From the NCBI GenBank assembly GCA_002368155.1, contig AP018180.1:4735007-4799006 (forward strand): a stretch of DNA of 64,000 nt. The letters run 5' to 3'. The notes beneath the pieces are model-generated. The model made no database searches and was not told the DNA's origin. It saw nothing but the letters and a program-made list of their open reading frames with translations. The stretch comes from Nostoc carneum NIES-2107 (GTDB lineage Bacteria; Cyanobacteriota; Cyanobacteriia; Cyanobacteriales; Nostocaceae). Positions 25,905-34,854 of the stretch are shown here, one piece after another (the stretch's first letter is position 1; every line of letters starts with the position of its first letter). Both the position numbers and the translations under genes were made by a program.

Positions 25905-26645
25905 ATGAAGAGTTCGCTGGTTCCTGTTCAGAATTTGCACCCAAGCGATCGCATTGCTATGTATGCGCTACTAGATAATCATTTTAAAGGTGTAACCTGG
26001 GATGGCTTTCAGGCTGATTTAGAGCGTAAAAACTGGGTGTTGTTGTTGCGGGACGAAATTACCCACACTCTGAAAGGCTTTTCTACTCTGATGTTGAGCC
26101 AAACGACTTTTGCAGGAGAGCGAATTAGTGTAATTTATTCTGGCGATACAATTGTCGATCCTAGTGCTTGGTCGAGTACAACGCTACCGCGTTCTTGGAT
26201 TAACGCTGTAAATTTTCTGCGCCAACACTACGTAGAAAATAAGTTATACTGGCTGCTGATTTGTTCTGGCTTTCGTACTTACCGCTTTCTCCCGACTTTT
26301 TGGCAAGAGTTTTACCCCCGCTACAATACCATCACACCTACTCATATCACCAACTTGATAGAGAGTTTGGGACAGCAATATTATGGTGATTCTTATCAAC
26401 AAGCCAGTGGTATTGTTCGCTTCCAAAATCCGCAAATTCTGCGCGAGAATTTAATTGAAATTCCTATAGGAAGACAGACTAACCCCCATATTCAGTTTTT
26501 TGAACAAAAAAACCCAGATTATCGCCAAGGGGATGAATTGGTGTGTTTAACAGAAATTAGTTATGACAATCTTACTCGTGCTGGACAAAGAATGTGGCAT
26601 TCGGAAGCGTTGTTAGAATTTATCCAGGATTCGGTTCTGATTTAA
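25905..26645 (+). CDS. Uncharacterised 246-residue protein, GNAT-like fold possible
   Basis: An intact ATG-started protein. The N-terminal half (MYALLDNHFKGVTWDGFQADL, then WVLLLRDEITHTLKGFSTLM) looks like the start of a GNAT acetyltransferase fold, but I cannot point to a clear acetyl-CoA loop. HIP1 sites and codon use match the neighbours. It lies 25 bp upstream of the SulP transporter on the same strand, so the two are probably co-transcribed. Confidence 0.7.
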   Translation: MKSSLVPVQNLHPSDRIAMYALLDNHFKGVTWDGFQADLERKNWVLLLRDEITHTLKGFSTLMLSQTTFAGERISVIYSGDTIVDPSAWSSTTLPRSWINAVNFLRQHYVENKLYWLLICSGFRTYRFLPTFWQEFYPRYNTITPTHITNLIESLGQQYYGDSYQQASGIVRFQNPQILRENLIEIPIGRQTNPHIQFFEQKNPDYRQGDELVCLTEISYDNLTRAGQRMWHSEALLEFIQDSVLI

Positions 26646-26670
26646 AACCTATGCGTCTATCAACTTGCCT

Positions 26671-28371
26671 ATGAAAGTTAAAAATGAAGAGATAGTAATA
26701 GCTAAGACTGTAGAAGCACCACAATTTTTTGATGTTAGTCGCTTGTTGAGTAACCTGCGGGGCGATTTGGCGGGAGGACTAACAGCGGCGGTAGTAGCCT
26801 TACCTTTAGCGTTAGCCTTTGCGGTGGCTAGTGGTGTGGAACCAAAGGCGGGATTGTACACTGCTATTGTGGCAGGAATTGTCGCAGCAATTTTTGGTGG
26901 TTCGCCAGTCCAAATTACAGGCCCTACAGGTGCAATGGCTGTAATTTTGGTAGGAATTGTCGCCAAGTACGGATTAGAAAAAGTTTGGATTGCTGGGGTA
27001 ATGGCTGGAATCATCCAGATTGCTTTAGGAGTAGCCAAACTGGGACAATTAGTTAAATTTATTCCCTATCCGGTAACGGCTGGTTTTACTAATGGAATTG
27101 CCGTTATTATTTTTTGTGGTCAATTAAATAATTTCTTTGGGTTAAAGTTACCACGCCAAGAACATTTTTTACCAGGACTTTGGCAAACTTTAACTCATGT
27201 AGAAGCGTTAAATTGGGCAGCAGTTTTATTAGCAATGCTGGTAATTGCAACCAATCTTCTATGGCCCAAGATTAATACGACAATACCCGGTTCTTTGATG
27301 GGGTTGGTGTTAGCAACTGCGATCGCATCTTATTTGCATCTCGATGTTCCCACTATTGGAGCTATCCCGCAAGCTTTACCAATGCTGCAAGGTATTCCCC
27401 ACTGGAATGATTTTGGCTTAATTCGGGAACTGATTAATCCCGCTTTGGCTTTAGCCGCACTGGGTAGTATTGAATCCTTGCTCTCAGCAGTCGTGGCTGA
27501 TGGTATGACTGTGAGCGAGAAACACAACAGCGATCGCGAATTAATTGGTCAAGGTCTAGCCAATATCATTATTCCATTTTTCGGTGGCATTCCCGCCACA
27601 GGTGCGATCGCGCGGACTGCGGTTAACGTCCGTTCTGGTGGTAAAACCCGGTTATCTGGGGTAATTCACGGCGTTGCTTTAGCGCTGATTGTATTGACTT
27701 TAGCACCCCTTGCAGCGCAGATTCCCTTAGCAGCCTTGGCGGGGATTTTGATGGTAGTTAGTCTGCGGATGATTGAATGGGAAGCCATAGGCTTACTGCT
27801 ACGTGCTACCTACTCTGACTTTGCGGTGATGATTCTCACCTGGCTAGTCACAATATTATTTGATTTGGTTCTGGCTGTAGAAGTGGGATTGATTGCAGCT
27901 GGCGCATTATTTATCAAACGCATGAGCGATTTAAGCTTAGCGAAAATCCCAGAAACAGAAGTATTTCCCCCTGGTATTCCTTTAGAATTAAGCAAAGAAA
28001 TTGCCGTTTATCGTGTAGATGGGCCTGTATTTTTTGGTGCTGCAGAAAGGTTTGTTACTTTCCTCCGAGAGCAACCAGAAGTGAAGTATTTAATTCTGCG
28101 GTTGCGGTTTGTACCGAATATGGACACAACTGGCTTAGTAGCTTTAGAGGATATTTATCATGATTTGGCAAGGCATAATTGTCGTTTAATTCTCACAGGT
28201 TTACAGCCACAGGTTCAACAACTATTAGAACGTTCTGGATTGTTACAAACAATTGGGTTATCTAATTGTTTTGAAACAACTACAGATGCTATTTACTCGA
28301 TTAGTCCTCAATCTTCTCAACCTGTAGCGGCTAATTTAAAATCTCCAGAGTTGTTGGAATTAAATGATTGA
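26671..28371 (+). CDS. SulP family anion transporter with STAS domain
   Basis: A 566-residue protein. About 10-12 membrane segments from residue 28 to 410 include the SulP signature stretch GLTAAVVALPLALAFAVASG and GGSPVQITGPTGAMAVI. A cytosolic STAS domain follows at about 430-550 (VDGPVFFGAAERF, LRFVPNMDTTGLVALED). In cyanobacteria this family includes the Na+-dependent bicarbonate carrier BicA and sulfate carriers; the substrate cannot be assigned by reading. ATG 26671 is chosen over TTG 26665. Confidence 0.93.
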   Translation: MKVKNEEIVIAKTVEAPQFFDVSRLLSNLRGDLAGGLTAAVVALPLALAFAVASGVEPKAGLYTAIVAGIVAAIFGGSPVQITGPTGAMAVILVGIVAKYGLEKVWIAGVMAGIIQIALGVAKLGQLVKFIPYPVTAGFTNGIAVIIFCGQLNNFFGLKLPRQEHFLPGLWQTLTHVEALNWAAVLLAMLVIATNLLWPKINTTIPGSLMGLVLATAIASYLHLDVPTIGAIPQALPMLQGIPHWNDFGLIRELINPALALAALGSIESLLSAVVADGMTVSEKHNSDRELIGQGLANIIIPFFGGIPATGAIARTAVNVRSGGKTRLSGVIHGVALALIVLTLAPLAAQIPLAALAGILMVVSLRMIEWEAIGLLLRATYSDFAVMILTWLVTILFDLVLAVEVGLIAAGALFIKRMSDLSLAKIPETEVFPPGIPLELSKEIAVYRVDGPVFFGAAERFVTFLREQPEVKYLILRLRFVPNMDTTGLVALEDIYHDLARHNCRLILTGLQPQVQQLLERSGLLQTIGLSNCFETTTDAIYSISPQSSQPVAANLKSPELLELND

Positions 28372-28612
28372 ACTTAGTTGCCGATGAATGCAGATTAACA
28401 CCGATGAAATAGGCGTAGATAATTAAATTGTAGGGTGCGTTACGGCGAAGCCTAACGCACCACCAACAAATTATATAGAAACCCGATTTTATTTATGAAA
28501 AAATCTCTGCTTTGGCATGGATGCGTTACGCTATCGCTAACGCATCCTACGTGAAATTTAAGAATCAAACATGAGTCATATATATATTTTTTTCCTATTT
28601 AAAATAATTAGA
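28372..28612. repeat. Intergenic palindromic GCGTTACG/GCGTTAGC repeats
   Basis: TAGGGTGCGTTACGGCGAAG pairs with CCTAACGCACC at 28431-28462, and ATGCGTTACGCTATCGCTAA pairs with CGCATCC at 28522-28551. These are dispersed hairpins. No gene. Confidence 0.65.
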
Positions 28613-29741
28613 TATAGCAATCCTAAATGAGTTGTGAAAAAAATGAACCATACATAAATATTTTGGGAAAATTAAAAACTTGATGATTAGTAACGAGTTC
28701 AAATAATCTCTTGACCTGAGAAAAGGATTTACATAAGTGGTAAAACTCTCGAATAAATTTTTTAGCGTACAACCAGATGTCTTCTACAGGATTTTGCGTT
28801 GGGTCATTGGGTGCAAATCTCATACAAGTAACTTTCCATTCATCTTCACTTAATCCTTGATTCAGATTATCTAAGTAAGCTTTAAATTCAGCAGAACGAT
28901 GATAACTAGCTCCATCCCAAATTAAAGCAATACGGCTTTTTGGATACTGGGAAATTAAATATTGTACAAAAGCAATCGCGTTGCTAGAATCACCTTTTTT
29001 ACAAGGCTTAATTAGAAACTCTTGTGTGTAATAATTTAGAGCGCCAAAATAGGTTTGTCTTTGTCGTTCATTGATCACTGGAACTTCAATCCGTTCTTTC
29101 GTATTTCCCCAAATATAACCACAAATATCTCCCCATAATAGGTGACATTCATCTTCAAAAAAAACTATGAGTTCCCCAGATACTATCTCACGCTCATGTG
29201 CCGTCAGCCATGCGGTTATTTCTAGTTTTTTTTTAGCTACTAGTTCTGCGTCTTTTTTAGGATTCTTTTTTTGTGTTTTTTTCCAACTTATATTAGCGTC
29301 TTTAAAGAGATCGTAATAGCTTTGATTTGACTCAAATACAACATCAAAATTATCTTCTACGTACTCCTTTAATTCTGATAAATGCCAATAGTTTTTCTGT
29401 TGAAGCCAGTTTAATACTACTTGTCTTTGTGCAGAGTCAAGATAACTTTTTGACCCTTTGTATTTTAGCCTCAATCCGGTTATACCCTGTTCTATAAATA
29501 TATATTTCCATTTGTTTACAAAACCAACAGACACTCCGAGAATATTTCCAATCTTTGAATGTTTATAGTTTTGCATCACCATTTGTACTGCCAGTGCCCG
29601 TTTTAGTTCTCTGGAGTCTGAGGTAGCCTGAATGAACTCTATCAACTCTTCCATTTGTGCTGCCATGCACCCTATCAATGACTTCTAATGTTCACCATAT
29701 CAACAACTGTGATTTTTCACAAATGATTTAGGATTGCTATA
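28613..29741. mobile_element. IS630-type insertion sequence
   Basis: Ends are inverted: left TATAGCAATCCTAAATGAGT and right ...ATGATTTAGGATTGCTATA, matching over about 16 bp and again at GTGAAAAA. The outer TA at each side fits the TA target duplication of IS630/Tc1 elements. It contains one intact transposase gene. The right end lies 26 bp upstream of the first Rieske gene of the oxygenase cluster. Confidence 0.88.
28623..29678 (-). CDS. IS630 family transposase
   Basis: A 351-residue protein. The N-terminus has helix-turn-helix character (HSKIGNILGVSVGFVNKWK, about 40-58), followed by a DDE core with FFEDECHLLWG (about 170-180), LIWDGASYHRS (about 254-264) and the final NPVEDIWLYAKKFIRE (Glu). 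These are standard IS630 motifs. The start could be the first ATG or ATG 29666. The frame is intact, so the copy may be active. Confidence 0.95.
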   Translation of the reverse strand: MIGCMAAQMEELIEFIQATSDSRELKRALAVQMVMQNYKHSKIGNILGVSVGFVNKWKYIFIEQGITGLRLKYKGSKSYLDSAQRQVVLNWLQQKNYWHLSELKEYVEDNFDVVFESNQSYYDLFKDANISWKKTQKKNPKKDAELVAKKKLEITAWLTAHEREIVSGELIVFFEDECHLLWGDICGYIWGNTKERIEVPVINERQRQTYFGALNYYTQEFLIKPCKKGDSSNAIAFVQYLISQYPKSRIALIWDGASYHRSAEFKAYLDNLNQGLSEDEWKVTCMRFAPNDPTQNPVEDIWLYAKKFIREFYHLCKSFSQVKRLFELVTNHQVFNFPKIFMYGSFFSQLI

Positions 29742-29766
29742 CTTGTAATAAAAGATTATAAAATCT

Positions 29767-30774
29767 ATGCATTCTACTAGCGTAACCTCTATTTTTAATA
29801 ATCCTAAACTATTTGTTGAAGGATGGTATTGGGCATTGCCATCAAAAAAATTAAAGATTGGCAAGGTAAAAGCTGTAACCTTACTGGGTAGAAATCTCGC
29901 AATTTATCGTGGAGCTAGTGGACAAGTAATAGCGGTAGATGCCTATTGTCCACACATGGGCGCACATTTAGCGGAAGGTAAAGTAGAAGGTGAAGGAATT
30001 CGCTGCTTTTTTCATAATTGGAAATATGATGAGCACGGAATTTGTGTAGAAGTTCCTTCACTAGGAAAACCCTTACCTGTATGTATTAAAACTTGGTCAA
30101 CTGCAGACAAATACGGCATGATTTGGGTTTGGGTGGGAGACAATAAGCCAAGTAAATTGCCGTTTGTACCGGAATTAGAAGATGTAGACTGCGATTATAT
30201 ATTGGGGACTCGGTTTGTTAAAAACTGCCATCCCAATGTGTTATTAATTAATGCAATTGATGCTCACCATTTCAATACAGTACATAATCTGCCTTTTGAA
30301 ATTGTATTTAATTACCAAGAACTCAACCCTCATGCTATTACTTTCAGCAACATCACAAGAGGAGGTGATGATTCCTGGTTAATTCGCCTGATTCGCCCTT
30401 TATATAAGAAAGAAGTTACCTATAGTATGTGTTATTGGTATGGCAGTACTGGTACTGTAACGCTAGGCCCAGATTTTCTGCATTTCTATATTATCTTTAC
30501 GTTGCGAATGTTAGAAGATGGCAAAACAGAAGGGCAAACAATTCTGGTGACTCGTAAACGCAATGGTTATTTAGGATGGCTGATAAATCGTGCTTTGTTG
30601 TGGTTAACGCAACAGGTTGGTAATTATTTCGCTAAAGGCGATACCCAAGTATTTCAAACTATACAATTTGATTTGAAAACTCCTACAAAAGCAGATAATT
30701 CAATTCTGCAATTTATTCAGCACGTTAATTATCAAAAAGCTTTAACCTGGGGAAATTGGGAAAATAATTCGTAA
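29767..30774 (+). CDS. Rieske non-heme iron oxygenase (first of two)
   Basis: A 335-residue protein. Its N-terminal Rieske [2Fe-2S] domain has C61-P-H63 and C80-F-F-H83, and its mononuclear iron site has the D165-x2-H168-x4-H173 pattern in NAIDAHHFNTVH. This is the layout of single-component-alpha Rieske oxygenases related to KshA, VanA and PaO. It needs electrons from a ferredoxin, and one is encoded at 33418. The substrate is unknown. It is the first gene of the oxygenase run, and its start is only 26 bp from the IS630 end. Confidence 0.9.
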   Translation: MHSTSVTSIFNNPKLFVEGWYWALPSKKLKIGKVKAVTLLGRNLAIYRGASGQVIAVDAYCPHMGAHLAEGKVEGEGIRCFFHNWKYDEHGICVEVPSLGKPLPVCIKTWSTADKYGMIWVWVGDNKPSKLPFVPELEDVDCDYILGTRFVKNCHPNVLLINAIDAHHFNTVHNLPFEIVFNYQELNPHAITFSNITRGGDDSWLIRLIRPLYKKEVTYSMCYWYGSTGTVTLGPDFLHFYIIFTLRMLEDGKTEGQTILVTRKRNGYLGWLINRALLWLTQQVGNYFAKGDTQVFQTIQFDLKTPTKADNSILQFIQHVNYQKALTWGNWENNS

Positions 30775-30803
30775 TTCGTAATTTAATACATCTTTATTTG
30801 GAT

Positions 30804-31721
30804 ATGAAAAATATTGATTTGTCATATAAAATTGCTGGAATTGATTTACCGCATATAAATTTTGATGATAAACTGCGGCGAATATTAACAGCAGCATTAC
30901 CTAATCAAAACGATAAGACTTCACAACCACAATTAAATTATTGGGATGCGGAATTTTTCAATTTACATCAAGTCCAAATTTTTCAACAAGCGAGTTTAGA
31001 AGAACAATCTGCCATACTTCAACTTACCAATCATAGCCTGTTAGCAGAATCTTATTTTATTGAAAAAGCTGGTGTTGGTTACATGGCAAAAATGGTATTG
31101 CTAGCTGAAACAGTGGAAGAGCGAATGCTTTATGCACTTTTTAGCGCTGATGAAGCTACTCACCTCAGCCAAATTATCAATTTTTTACCGGAAATTGCAT
31201 CTACTAATAGCAACGAGCCATTTCTAAATTTACTAGCAGAAGTAGTTGAAAGTGCAGATAAAACAGTATTATTGTTTGTGCTACAAGTAGTTTTAGAAGG
31301 ATGGGGATTAAGCCATTACCGCCGCTTGTCTAAAGAGTGTCATCATCCTGTCCTCGCAGAACTTTTTTTCAGTTTTCTCCAAGCAGAATCTCGCCATCAT
31401 GGTACAGGAACAATACTATTTAACCGTAATCCTGTTTCACCAACAAGCAAAGCAGCTGCAATCGAAATATTAGCCAGCTTTCTATCTATGGTACAACTAG
31501 GGCCGCAAAGCGTTCTATCAGCCATTGAACAGGTAAAAGGACATCTGACGCGATCGCAAAAAATCCAAATCCTCGAACAACTGGATACCCAAACCCACAG
31601 TGGAACCAGATTAGAGATATTGCGATCGCTCATGGGTGGAGCATCCGCAGAAGCCATTGTACAAGCTTTAGACGAACGCGGCGCATTTTCACCACTCCCC
31701 CCTCATCAATGCGTCTATTAA
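30804..31721 (+). CDS. Ferritin-like di-iron protein, probable oxygenase
   Basis: A 305-residue protein, almost all helical by composition. A full ferritin-like di-iron ligand set is visible: a Glu in LLAESYFIE (about 82), ExxH in ADEATH (about 117/120), a Glu in VVLEGWGLSHY (about 165) and ExxH in QAESRHH (about 195/198). I do not recognise a named family. It sits between a Rieske gene and another di-iron gene, suggesting a shared oxidative pathway. ATG 30804 is preferred to TTG 30798. Confidence 0.7.
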   Translation: MKNIDLSYKIAGIDLPHINFDDKLRRILTAALPNQNDKTSQPQLNYWDAEFFNLHQVQIFQQASLEEQSAILQLTNHSLLAESYFIEKAGVGYMAKMVLLAETVEERMLYALFSADEATHLSQIINFLPEIASTNSNEPFLNLLAEVVESADKTVLLFVLQVVLEGWGLSHYRRLSKECHHPVLAELFFSFLQAESRHHGTGTILFNRNPVSPTSKAAAIEILASFLSMVQLGPQSVLSAIEQVKGHLTRSQKIQILEQLDTQTHSGTRLEILRSLMGGASAEAIVQALDERGAFSPLPPHQCVY

Positions 31722-31799
31722 CTATTTACTCTTCTTTGCGCCTCTGCGCCTTTGCGTGAGCTTTATTAATACTTCTCATCTCAACGTAAAAACTTTGAT

Positions 31800-32987
31800 A
31801 TGCAAAATACTATTCAAAAACTATCAGACAACCCAACCACTTATCGTAAATTACAAATTAACCACACCCGTAACAAACAGCAAGATCATACTGCTTTAAT
31901 GGATGAAGCAACCGCCAACTTTCGCTATGAAGATTGCCAAAACGAATATTGGAATCCCGAAGAATTTTCTCTACTATACGGTACAACTTTATGGGAACAA
32001 TCTAGCCCACATCAACGTGTCATTTTAAATCAACTTTATTGGGTAGCGTACTATTCGCAAATTGTTTCTGCTGAGATTGCCACAATATATTTTAATCAAA
32101 CTAGCGCAGCCGGACTTTATGCTCACGAAGATTTCCGCTTAATTTGCGATACTTTAGATTTAGAATCCTCTCAAGAAAGAGCGCATATCAACGCCTTCCG
32201 TACAATTGCCAAACAGGTTGAGCAAGCATTATTTGGGGAACTTATATTTACTTACCCCATGCGCGGCCCGTTTACCGAAACAATGGTTTATGCTAACACA
32301 AACGCTCTCAAAACTTGGTGGAAAAAAATTCAACTGCAATACTTTGGATTGATTTCTGCAAATAATACATTTTTAGCTTGTCAGTATTTCACAGTCCGGG
32401 GAGTGCGGACACTAAATGGTAAATTAGTCCAGCATAAACTCAGCAATTATTATCAAAAACATCCTCATCCTGAAACTGCACCTATTCCTGCTAAAATCTC
32501 TTACTATCACTTTCTCGATGAAAGTTTTCATTTTAATAGTTCGACAATTATATCTCACGATGTCGTTACCTGCCTGCCACCACCAACAGCATTTGAGAGC
32601 CTAGTTGCTAATTTAGGATTGCTTGGCTGTCAGCGCGATCACTTTCACTTTTCGGCAGCAATTAACGGAATTTTCTGGTATGATCCAGCGCTGTATGACA
32701 AGATTTATAAATTGTTGCGATCGCCAATTTTTTCTATGAGCGACAATGATGCTAAAGAAATGATGCGTCGCTGTTTTACTGAAGAATCGGAAGGCTTGCA
32801 TCGCAGTTTTTCCACCCATCAAGAAGCGATGGCATCTTATAAAGTATATGTCGAAAAACTCGATTATCTTTGGCAGCAAAATCGAGAAATGTCAATTATG
32901 GGAGCTAATTCCCTGGCTCGATATCTAGCAAATCAAAAAAGTGCTTTTCAAAAGTTTAAAACTTATAAAAATCGAAATAAAACTTAA
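31800..32987 (+). CDS. AurF-like/ferritin-like di-iron oxygenase candidate
   Basis: A 395-residue protein with E92 (VSAEIATIY), E126-R-A-H129 and E241-S-F-H244, plus H253-D254, a pattern like di-iron N-oxygenases of the AurF type. AurF enzymes oxidise aryl amines to nitro groups; other relatives cut or hydroxylate lipids and alkyl chains. The assignment is inference from ligand spacing. It is not a close copy of the preceding di-iron gene; the two differ in length and ligand spacing. Confidence 0.65.
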   Translation: MQNTIQKLSDNPTTYRKLQINHTRNKQQDHTALMDEATANFRYEDCQNEYWNPEEFSLLYGTTLWEQSSPHQRVILNQLYWVAYYSQIVSAEIATIYFNQTSAAGLYAHEDFRLICDTLDLESSQERAHINAFRTIAKQVEQALFGELIFTYPMRGPFTETMVYANTNALKTWWKKIQLQYFGLISANNTFLACQYFTVRGVRTLNGKLVQHKLSNYYQKHPHPETAPIPAKISYYHFLDESFHFNSSTIISHDVVTCLPPPTAFESLVANLGLLGCQRDHFHFSAAINGIFWYDPALYDKIYKLLRSPIFSMSDNDAKEMMRRCFTEESEGLHRSFSTHQEAMASYKVYVEKLDYLWQQNREMSIMGANSLARYLANQKSAFQKFKTYKNRNKT

Positions 32988-33066
32988 TCTATATATTTGA
33001 TAAAACAAAAGTTATCTACATAGCTTTTGTCAGAATATATCAGTGGACATCCAAGAGGTACATATC

Positions 33067-33258
33067 ATGCACAAAGAATATATGGAGATTCTAGAAACAT
33101 TACTTGATAAATTGACATTATCTGCAATTTTAGAAATGTTAGAGCGCTTATGCCACAAAAAAGCAGAAAATTTGAGAACTCATTGGCAAGACGAACATTC
33201 AGCAAAGCTGTGGGAGAAAGCTGCTAGACAGATAGAACAGATAAATGTTGATGTTTGA
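33067..33258 (+). CDS. Small helical protein, function unknown
   Basis: A 63-residue protein from ATG 33067, with AAGAGG 12 nt upstream. It is rich in Leu, Glu and Lys with one Cys (LERLCHKKAEN) and should be mostly helical. An alternative GTG start at 33043 adds eight residues. It lies between the di-iron gene and the ferredoxin gene, so it could be an accessory subunit, but nothing in it proves that. Confidence 0.5.
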   Translation: MHKEYMEILETLLDKLTLSAILEMLERLCHKKAENLRTHWQDEHSAKLWEKAARQIEQINVDV

Positions 33259-33417
33259 CGAAAAAAGCAAGCTAGGTAAATAAAATCGATTGGGTATACA
33301 ATCTGCAAATTGTATGCCTAATCCTACTTATTTCAATGCAGATTTCAAATTGTGCGATCACAGGCTGTTTAGTGATAAATATTTTAAGTTTTGTCCCTGT
33401 GAATTAATTGATTAATT

Positions 33418-33702
33418 ATGCCTGAACTTTGTAAAATATCCTTTCCGGGAACTAACTATCCCCCCATAAATCTGCAACCGCATCAAAATTTATCTGAGAA
33501 TTTGACAATTCAAAATTCACCTGTATTATTTGGTTGTCGCACTGGTATTTGCGGAACTTGCTTAGTTGAGGTAATTGGTGAAATTCCTCCTCCCCTACCT
33601 AATGAACAGGAGATGTTGGATACATTAGCTCCCGACAATCAAAAAGCACGGTTAGCCTGTCAACTTGACCTGACAACTAATATTGAAATTCGCATAACCT
33701 AA
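33418..33702 (+). CDS. Plant-type [2Fe-2S] ferredoxin
   Basis: A 94-residue protein with the cluster ligands C40-RTGI-C45-GT-C48 and C81, the plant/photosynthetic ferredoxin pattern. The sequence LLFGCRTGICGTCLVEV-like region has the usual loop. It ends 11 bp before the second Rieske gene, so it is probably its dedicated electron donor and may serve the other oxygenases. No ferredoxin reductase gene is in the cluster; the photosynthetic reductase could supply electrons. Confidence 0.92.
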   Translation: MPELCKISFPGTNYPPINLQPHQNLSENLTIQNSPVLFGCRTGICGTCLVEVIGEIPPPLPNEQEMLDTLAPDNQKARLACQLDLTTNIEIRIT

Positions 33703-33713
33703 CACTATCAACT

Positions 33714-34736
33714 ATGCAATTTGCAGATTTTTGGTATATTGTCGCACTCAGTGAGCAACTACCACCAAACAAGGTATTGGCAAGAACTGTTTTAGGCGAG
33801 TGGTTAGCGATATTTCGTGGCGAAGATGGACAACCTGTAGCGTTGCGCGATCGCTGTTTGCATCGCAGTAGTCGTCTATCAACTGGTAAAGTCTGTAAAA
33901 GTGCTTTGCAATGTCCTTATCATGGTTGGGTATACGATAAAAATGGCAAGGTGATTGCTGTGCCATCAGAGGGAGTTGATTTCAAACCTTCGCAGCAGCG
34001 TCAAGCCAAGCGTTACGCTACCAAAGAACAGGATGGTTATATATATGTGCGGTTAGCGGAGACTCCCAGCGAAGAGTTTCAGCCATTTTCTATGCCATAT
34101 TATGGAAAAGCTGGCTGGGAAACGGTGCGGGTAATTAATCGTTTTGCTAACAACGTTACTAATTGTGCAGAGAATTTTATTGATATTCCCCACACAGCTT
34201 TTGTACATCCTGGCGTATTTCGTACCTCGCGCCAACAAAAGCTAGAAATGACTGTGGAAAGGGAAAATGGTGCAGTTTTAGTAGAGTATCGCCATGAAAC
34301 CATTAATTTAGGCTGGTATAGCCGTTTTCTTAATCGTGAAAGTGCAGAGATTCAACATTGCGATCGCTTTTATATGCCCAATATTACCTCTGTGGAATAT
34401 CAAATGGGATACAATCGCCATCTATTTATTACTAGTCAATCTATCCCAGAAACCGATAATTCCACTTTGGTGTATACAGATGTCACCTACAACTATGGTA
34501 TTTGGAACAAACTAGCACGTCCTTTGGTATGGTGGACTGCTCAACATATTATCCGCCAGGACATTGAAATTTTGGGGATTCAAGGGGAAGCGATCGCAAA
34601 ATATGGTACACAATTTTCTAACACTCCTGCTGACACAATTCATGTATTTGTAGAGTCAATTAGAAGTGCAATTTCTCGTGGAGAAGACCCGCGATTATTA
34701 CCAAATCAATCTGTAAAAGTAAGATTTTGGGTTTAA
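33714..34736 (+). CDS. Rieske non-heme iron oxygenase (second)
   Basis: A 340-residue protein with the Rieske ligands C48-L-H50 and C67-P-Y-H70 and the iron site NFIDIPHTAFVH (D157, H160, H165). It differs clearly from the first Rieske protein and resembles aromatic-ring or sterol-type hydroxylase alpha subunits (ANNVTNCAENFIDIPHTAFV region). It is separated from the ferredoxin gene by 11 bp, so the two are co-transcribed. Confidence 0.92.
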   Translation: MQFADFWYIVALSEQLPPNKVLARTVLGEWLAIFRGEDGQPVALRDRCLHRSSRLSTGKVCKSALQCPYHGWVYDKNGKVIAVPSEGVDFKPSQQRQAKRYATKEQDGYIYVRLAETPSEEFQPFSMPYYGKAGWETVRVINRFANNVTNCAENFIDIPHTAFVHPGVFRTSRQQKLEMTVERENGAVLVEYRHETINLGWYSRFLNRESAEIQHCDRFYMPNITSVEYQMGYNRHLFITSQSIPETDNSTLVYTDVTYNYGIWNKLARPLVWWTAQHIIRQDIEILGIQGEAIAKYGTQFSNTPADTIHVFVESIRSAISRGEDPRLLPNQSVKVRFWV

Positions 34737-34854
34737 TTTTGTAATTCCAATCAATCTCTCTCTAATGCTTGCGTAAAGTGTGGTTATAGAAGTGAAGTTA
34801 ATTTGACGGTCAAAAATAAACCAAACAACTATACGCCAATTTGGGAGAGGAAAT

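Noticed and set aside
33067-33258. Acyl carrier protein
   Set aside because: No DSL phosphopantetheine attachment motif.
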